This document shows, in pieces, positions 17,456-20,754 of a DNA stretch of 20,754 bases. The DNA lies in NCBI GenBank assembly GCA_018398765.1, contig JAHBMJ010001312.1, forward strand, positions 1 to 20,754, given 5' to 3'. The translations under genes and the position numbers were made by a program. Positions within the stretch are counted from its first letter, which is position 1. Each line of letters opens with the position of its first letter. A model generated the notes under the pieces. That model ran no database searches. It was not told the origin of the DNA and saw only the letters and a program-made list of their open reading frames with translations. The DNA comes from Chromera velia (taxonomy: Eukaryota > Sar > Chromeraceae).

Positions 17456-18070
17456 GGTTGCATTCAACGCCGCAGAAGGACTTCTTTCCTTCTCCTTCTC
17501 ATCCTTTCCTGCACGGAAACACATGCAGACACGGGGGGGAAGAGACGCTCACGAGCTGAGCTGGCCACAGGTAAATGTCAAGAGAAGCTTTTGCAGGTGG
17601 AATGCTTTGCCCGACCTTTCTTGGTCTTTTTCGTGCTCGTTTCTCGCCCGTTCATCGCGTATCAATTTTTCAAAAGAGGCAGCAAAACTTCTGCGGAGAG
17701 GCCACACCGTGTGGTTGGCTATATCTTCTTTTGAGCAGCCGGGATGTCTCTCTGGTGGCTTTCGAAAATGTTCAGCGGATCCGTCTGAAGCCAAACCTAC
17801 ACACAGGTCTCGCGTTGTCTACTTCTCCATTTGGACAGTGGTCGGCCAGTTGGTCAAGTGAGTGCACAGTGAGGGCTGCAAGGCAGAGCTGAAAGTGAAA
17901 AGAAGGTCAGACATGGTCAGACCATGTCAGACCTGGTCATCGTCAAAACGGAAGATGCATGACAGTTGCCGCTCGCGCGCGGCCGGCCGGGATTGTCATC
18001 GCGCACGCGCTGGCCACCGGTCCGCGCGCACGCGGCAGACACGGCGTGCCGCCCAGGCCGCACCTTAAGT
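17456..18070 (-). promoter_or_regulatory. Upstream region of the IFRD gene
   Basis: Contains a possible 5' exon edge near 17509, an open minus-strand frame at 17549-17794 without an ATG or family match, and a 10-bp periodic GTCAGAC motif at 17905-17940. Farther out, 17950-18060 is strongly GC-rich with many CGCG words, which fits a promoter-proximal CpG-rich block, but no transcription start can be placed. Confidence 0.35.
17905..17940. repeat. 10-bp periodic GTCAGAC repeat with palindrome
   Basis: GTCAGAC recurs about every 10 bp, and GACATGGT-CAG-ACCATGTC (17910-17928) is a perfect inverted repeat with 8-bp arms. A one-helical-turn spacing suits a protein-binding cluster upstream of IFRD; that role is inference. 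Confidence 0.5.
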
Positions 18071-18314
18071 GGCCCCGGAAAGCGAAGCGGGGGGCACTTA
18101 CAAAACAAAAATACCCCAGCCCATGGCCCCGGAAAGCGAAGCGAGGGGCACTTGCAAAACAGAAATACCCCAGCCCACACATGCACGCAGTGTCTTTCAC
18201 CAAAAACCCGGTAAAACCCGGCCCCGAAAGGCTGAATTTGCGAGATCGATGCGTGCGTCAGATGAGTTTCAGATCTCTACTTACCCCCGGGTTTTTTTCC
18301 CATAGGAGGGGGGG
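18071..18314 (-). repeat. Inverted, partial copy of the GC-core repeat family
   Basis: Reverse-complement match to parts of 7385-8801. Two GC cores (18071-18095 and 18125-18149) are each followed by ACTTRCAAAAC and ATACCCCAGCCCA. A block matching the reverse complement of about 7570-7700 then runs up to 18314, where the Gypsy-like LTR begins. Confidence 0.85.
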
Positions 18315-18670
18315 TGTGACATAAATACTCGTAGCCGCGCCACCTCTAAGCGTTGGTGTAAGCCGGTCAGTAGCGTTGAAAGAACGCATGAGCCTGCCTT
18401 GCGGGACTAAGTAGAAGCACGCACACCCGTAGCTACTCCAATCGATATAGCTTCACAACGGCTTGTGTTCATGGCATCCAGATTGACTATCAGGAGAACG
18501 GGACTTTGAAGTAGGACTTCTAGGGAACACTTCTAGGAACAGACCTTCTAATCTGTTATCTGAGCCTCGTGCTAGTTATGATTACATTTCATGTGCTAGC
18601 AGGGCCTCGTTTGGCAAGGGTTGAGAAGTTTCTAAGTGGAGTTAGAAGCGCAGATTGAAGTGTTTCAACA
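18315..18670 (+). repeat. Putative LTR of the Gypsy-like fossil
   Basis: The left boundary is fixed by the inverted copy at 19303-19387, which shares the TGTGAC terminus. The right boundary (about 18670, ...TTTCAACA) is a guess from the TG...CA rule; no convincing primer-binding site follows. Confidence 0.45.
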
Positions 18671-18703
18671 TATTGACAGACTAAGGTTAAGAGATCGTGA
18701 GAG

Positions 18704-19302
18704 ATGGACCTGGTAGGAAACCCCCAGACCCAAGCTGTACTCCAGGAACGGTTTGAGCAGCTTTTGAACTGAGTGCAGCAGCTGTCGGTGATTGTGGAAC
18801 ACCAACAGCAGGAAATTGCTCAGTTGAAAGCTCAGTTAGGACAACAGAGTTTTCTTGCTTAGTCTTCCTTCCAGAGCTATTCTAGCGATGTTTCGCGTCC
18901 TTCTCCGCCTCCCAACGTGAAGCCTAAGAAGCCCAAAATCTTTTTGAAGAAGGCCGAGAATGTGGATACTTGGATTGCCTTATAGCAGAACCTGTACCAC
19001 ATCACGAAGACTCCTTCAGAGGAGCAGGCCCCCATCGCAGTGACCTATCTTTCGCCGACCCTCCAGGTGAAGCTGGCAGAGCTGGTAGAGGAGGCCAGGG
19101 CAGAAAGAATCCCTATCACGTCCTTAGAGGGACTGAAGGAGGCATTGTACCGCAGCTTCCCTGACTCCAACGTCCAGGAAACCCTCCGACCCGACATCAG
19201 ACAGATCCGTGCGAAGAAGGGGGTGTGGGATTACACGGATAAGTTCAGAGGGATCGCGCGCCGATTGATGGACGTGACTCAGATAGATTTGATGTATAAC
19301 TA
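18704..19302 (+). pseudogene. Gag-like region of the Gypsy-like fossil
   Basis: After an ATG at 18704 the sequence encodes a Gln-rich coiled-coil-like stretch. A retrotransposon Gag capsid pattern follows: KPKIFLKKAENVDTWI, then a helical block with LEGLKEALYRSFPD and VWDYTDKFRGIARRL. This W-x-x-Y-x-x-x-F-x-x-L pattern is typical of the retrotransposon Gag (Ty3/Gypsy) family. The region is broken. Confidence 0.7.
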
Positions 19303-19387
19303 CAAGGTAGGCTCATGCGTTTTCTCAACACCACCGACCGGCTTACGCCAACGCTTAGAGGCGGCGCGGCTACGAGCATTCACGTCA
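19303..19387 (-). repeat. Inverted fragment of the Gypsy-like LTR
   Basis: Reverse-complement match, by eye about 85%, to 18315-18401, including CGCATGAGCCT and GTAGCCGCGCC. It places the same LTR terminus in opposite orientation at both ends of the fossil. Confidence 0.85.
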
Positions 19388-20754
19388 CACATGCCCGTCC
19401 TCCCAAGGCGTGTGTCCACACATGATCTCAGATCTCATACTCAATTTCAATCGCTTCATTTCTCCTTGATGCTCTTTCCTTTCTCCCTCGCATCAGATTC
19501 GAATCACACAAGAAGTCGGTATACAACGACCGACACAGGTTGTCGGACACTGCCATATGCATGTGCATGGAGTGCCAACCATTCATCTTCAACATCGTTG
19601 CCTCAAGCAAACAAAAACGGGATGACGGCGCGTGCAAGCGATCAATTACCACAAGAAGCTTCATGAATCTGTCCCTGCATATGAGCTCATATAGAGATCG
19701 CTCCACAGCTAGTCATACACTTTCACTCATCATCCATGCTTTTCTTTCCTTCCTTCCTTCCTTCTTTCTTTCTTTCTTTCTTTATTTATTTCTTTTTCTA
19801 AGCAGCAAGGCGCAAGAAAGTCAAGGAAAAGGGTGAGGAAGGATAATTGAATGAATGAATGAATGAATGAATCAATGATAGGGGTGTATGACACCGGGGG
19901 GGGGGGGGGTGTGCAGCGCTACGAGAGCTGAAGGTGGATGCCCCCCCCCCAGTATGATTCAGAATGAGGTCATCTGAAAACGCCGGACTACGGATGGCAG
20001 GGGGGTGTGAGGCATAATGGTTGACAAAAAAAACTCCTAACTTCTCAGCTATACAATATCCTAAAATCTCTTCAACTATCTAAGACTATCTTAAAACGCA
20101 AAAACACTCATATGTCTTAAATTATCAGACACTATTTAAAAGTGTCTTCAAACTAATCATGTTACTAATATATCACTAGCTTAGTTAACAATCATGTGTG
20201 ATCTCATTCATGTGCAACTTATCAATGACTGTGCAAGTCATCAGCTGACATCCGATTCAGCAGAGCAGAGCGTGTGTGCCGAACTTTTCAGGTTGAATGG
20301 CCGGTGGCCCCTGTGCTGATTAGCAGAGGACTCAGTAAGGAAGATTGGGTGGGTGTTGCCGTTTAGGCATGTTCAGGTACATGGGAGGTGAAATTGATTT
20401 TGAACGTTGAGGATAGGTTGTGCGGTTTAAGTTCCAAAGATAGTTCGCATAATTTTGAGAGACTTTCCCCGGTTTGCACACACAAAACATGTTATGGAGC
20501 ATTGTTGCATGCATGCATGCATGCATGGGCCTCTAAGAAAAAAAATGCATGCATGCATGTATGCATTAAAAAGCTGAACGTCAGCCTCGGTGGGCAACTC
20601 CGCATAGACACCGGGGGGGGGTATCCCTTCTCACACGGGCCGGTAGCAGCAGACCCCGGGGGGGGCAGTGTCCGGCGCATCGGGCGCGAAGCGCCCGATG
20701 CCCGTCCCGCCATCCATGGGCATAACGGAGCAAGCTTAGATTCCCCCCCCCCCC
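19388..20754. other. Non-coding tail: microsatellites, homopolymers, AT-rich patch
   Basis: No gene is supported on either strand. Visible are a TTCC/TTTC tract (19741-19790), a GAAT tract (19848-19871), G or C runs of 8-13 (about 19896, 19940, 20612, 20656 and the window end), an AT-rich patch (20025-20230) and TGCATGCA blocks (20508-20528, 20545-20560). Open frames here are short and low-complexity. Confidence 0.6.
20677..20701. repeat. Perfect 11-bp GC hairpin with GAA loop
   Basis: GCATCGGGCGC, loop GAA, then the exact reverse complement GCGCCCGATGC. No T run follows and no gene is adjacent, so it is not a bacterial-style terminator in this context. Confidence 0.75.

Larger units (their letters stand above)
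18315..19387 (+). mobile_element. Gypsy-like LTR retrotransposon fossil, truncated
   Basis: An LTR-like segment starts TGTGACATAAATACTCG at 18315, and a Gag-like region follows at 18704-19302. The element then stops at an inverted fragment of its own LTR start (19303-19387). No protease, reverse transcriptase or integrase remains. It is broken in several places and heavily truncated. It abuts the GC-core repeat at its left edge. No target-site duplication is evident. Confidence 0.7.

Noticed and set aside
17549-17794. Minus-strand frame upstream of IFRD exon 1 as an extra first exon
   Set aside because: It has no ATG at its start, and the plausible donor (near GAAAG/GTCGGG) gives the wrong phase for joining exon 1. 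It could still be UTR or promoter sequence.
18315-19387. Treating the inverted LTR ends as a DNA transposon with terminal inverted repeats
   Set aside because: The interior encodes a Gag-like protein and the left end continues as a longer LTR-like segment; no transposase and no target duplication were found.
20677-20701. Hairpin as a rho-independent terminator
   Set aside because: No following T run, no gene nearby, and the genome appears eukaryotic.

Overview
The window looks like nuclear DNA of a eukaryotic protist, probably an alga-like lineage. The support is a gene with eight GT-AG introns, compound CT/GT and GAAN-type microsatellites inside introns, LTR retrotransposon fossils of both Copia and Gypsy type, and little sign of bacterial gene packing. 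Frequent TGCATGCA tracts and the general style would suit a chromerid or other alveolate, but that is a guess; I cannot fix the species.

Layout. 1-430 is microsatellite and purine-rich low-complexity DNA. 431-7134 is a full-length but decayed Ty1/Copia-order LTR retrotransposon: LTR, Gag, protease, integrase, reverse transcriptase, RNase H, LTR. Its two 517-bp LTRs are about 94% identical. 7135-7384 is T-rich spacer. 7385-8801 is a complex tandem repeat carrying seven copies of a GC-rich snap-back core; a shorter inverted copy of the same family lies at 18071-18314. 8802-9091 is the short upstream region of an intact, intronless gene at 9092-9991 (+) for a phytanoyl-CoA dioxygenase (PhyH) family enzyme, closest in motif pattern to 2-aminoethylphosphonate dioxygenases. 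9992-11823 is intergenic and contains a sharply AT-rich island (about 10560-11240) with a decayed reading frame of unknown origin.

11824-17455 (-) is the main host gene, which I assembled exon by exon from the sequence: nine exons, consistent splice phases, about 549 codons, an IFRD (interferon-related developmental regulator) family protein with HEAT-like repeats and a recognisable IFRD C-terminal domain. Its introns hold microsatellites and a 195-bp near-identical direct duplication flanking exon 5. 17456-18070 is its upstream region. 18315-19387 is a Gypsy-like fossil (LTR, Gag-like part, then an inverted piece of its own LTR). The rest, to 20754, is non-coding: microsatellites, G/C homopolymers, an AT-rich patch, TGCATGCA blocks and a perfect GC hairpin.

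The two host genes are convergent and unrelated in function as far as the sequence shows. No bacterial-type operon, CRISPR array or RNA gene could be supported. The most unusual features are the GC-core repeat family, the exon-flanking duplication, the self-inverted Gypsy fossil and the AT-rich island.
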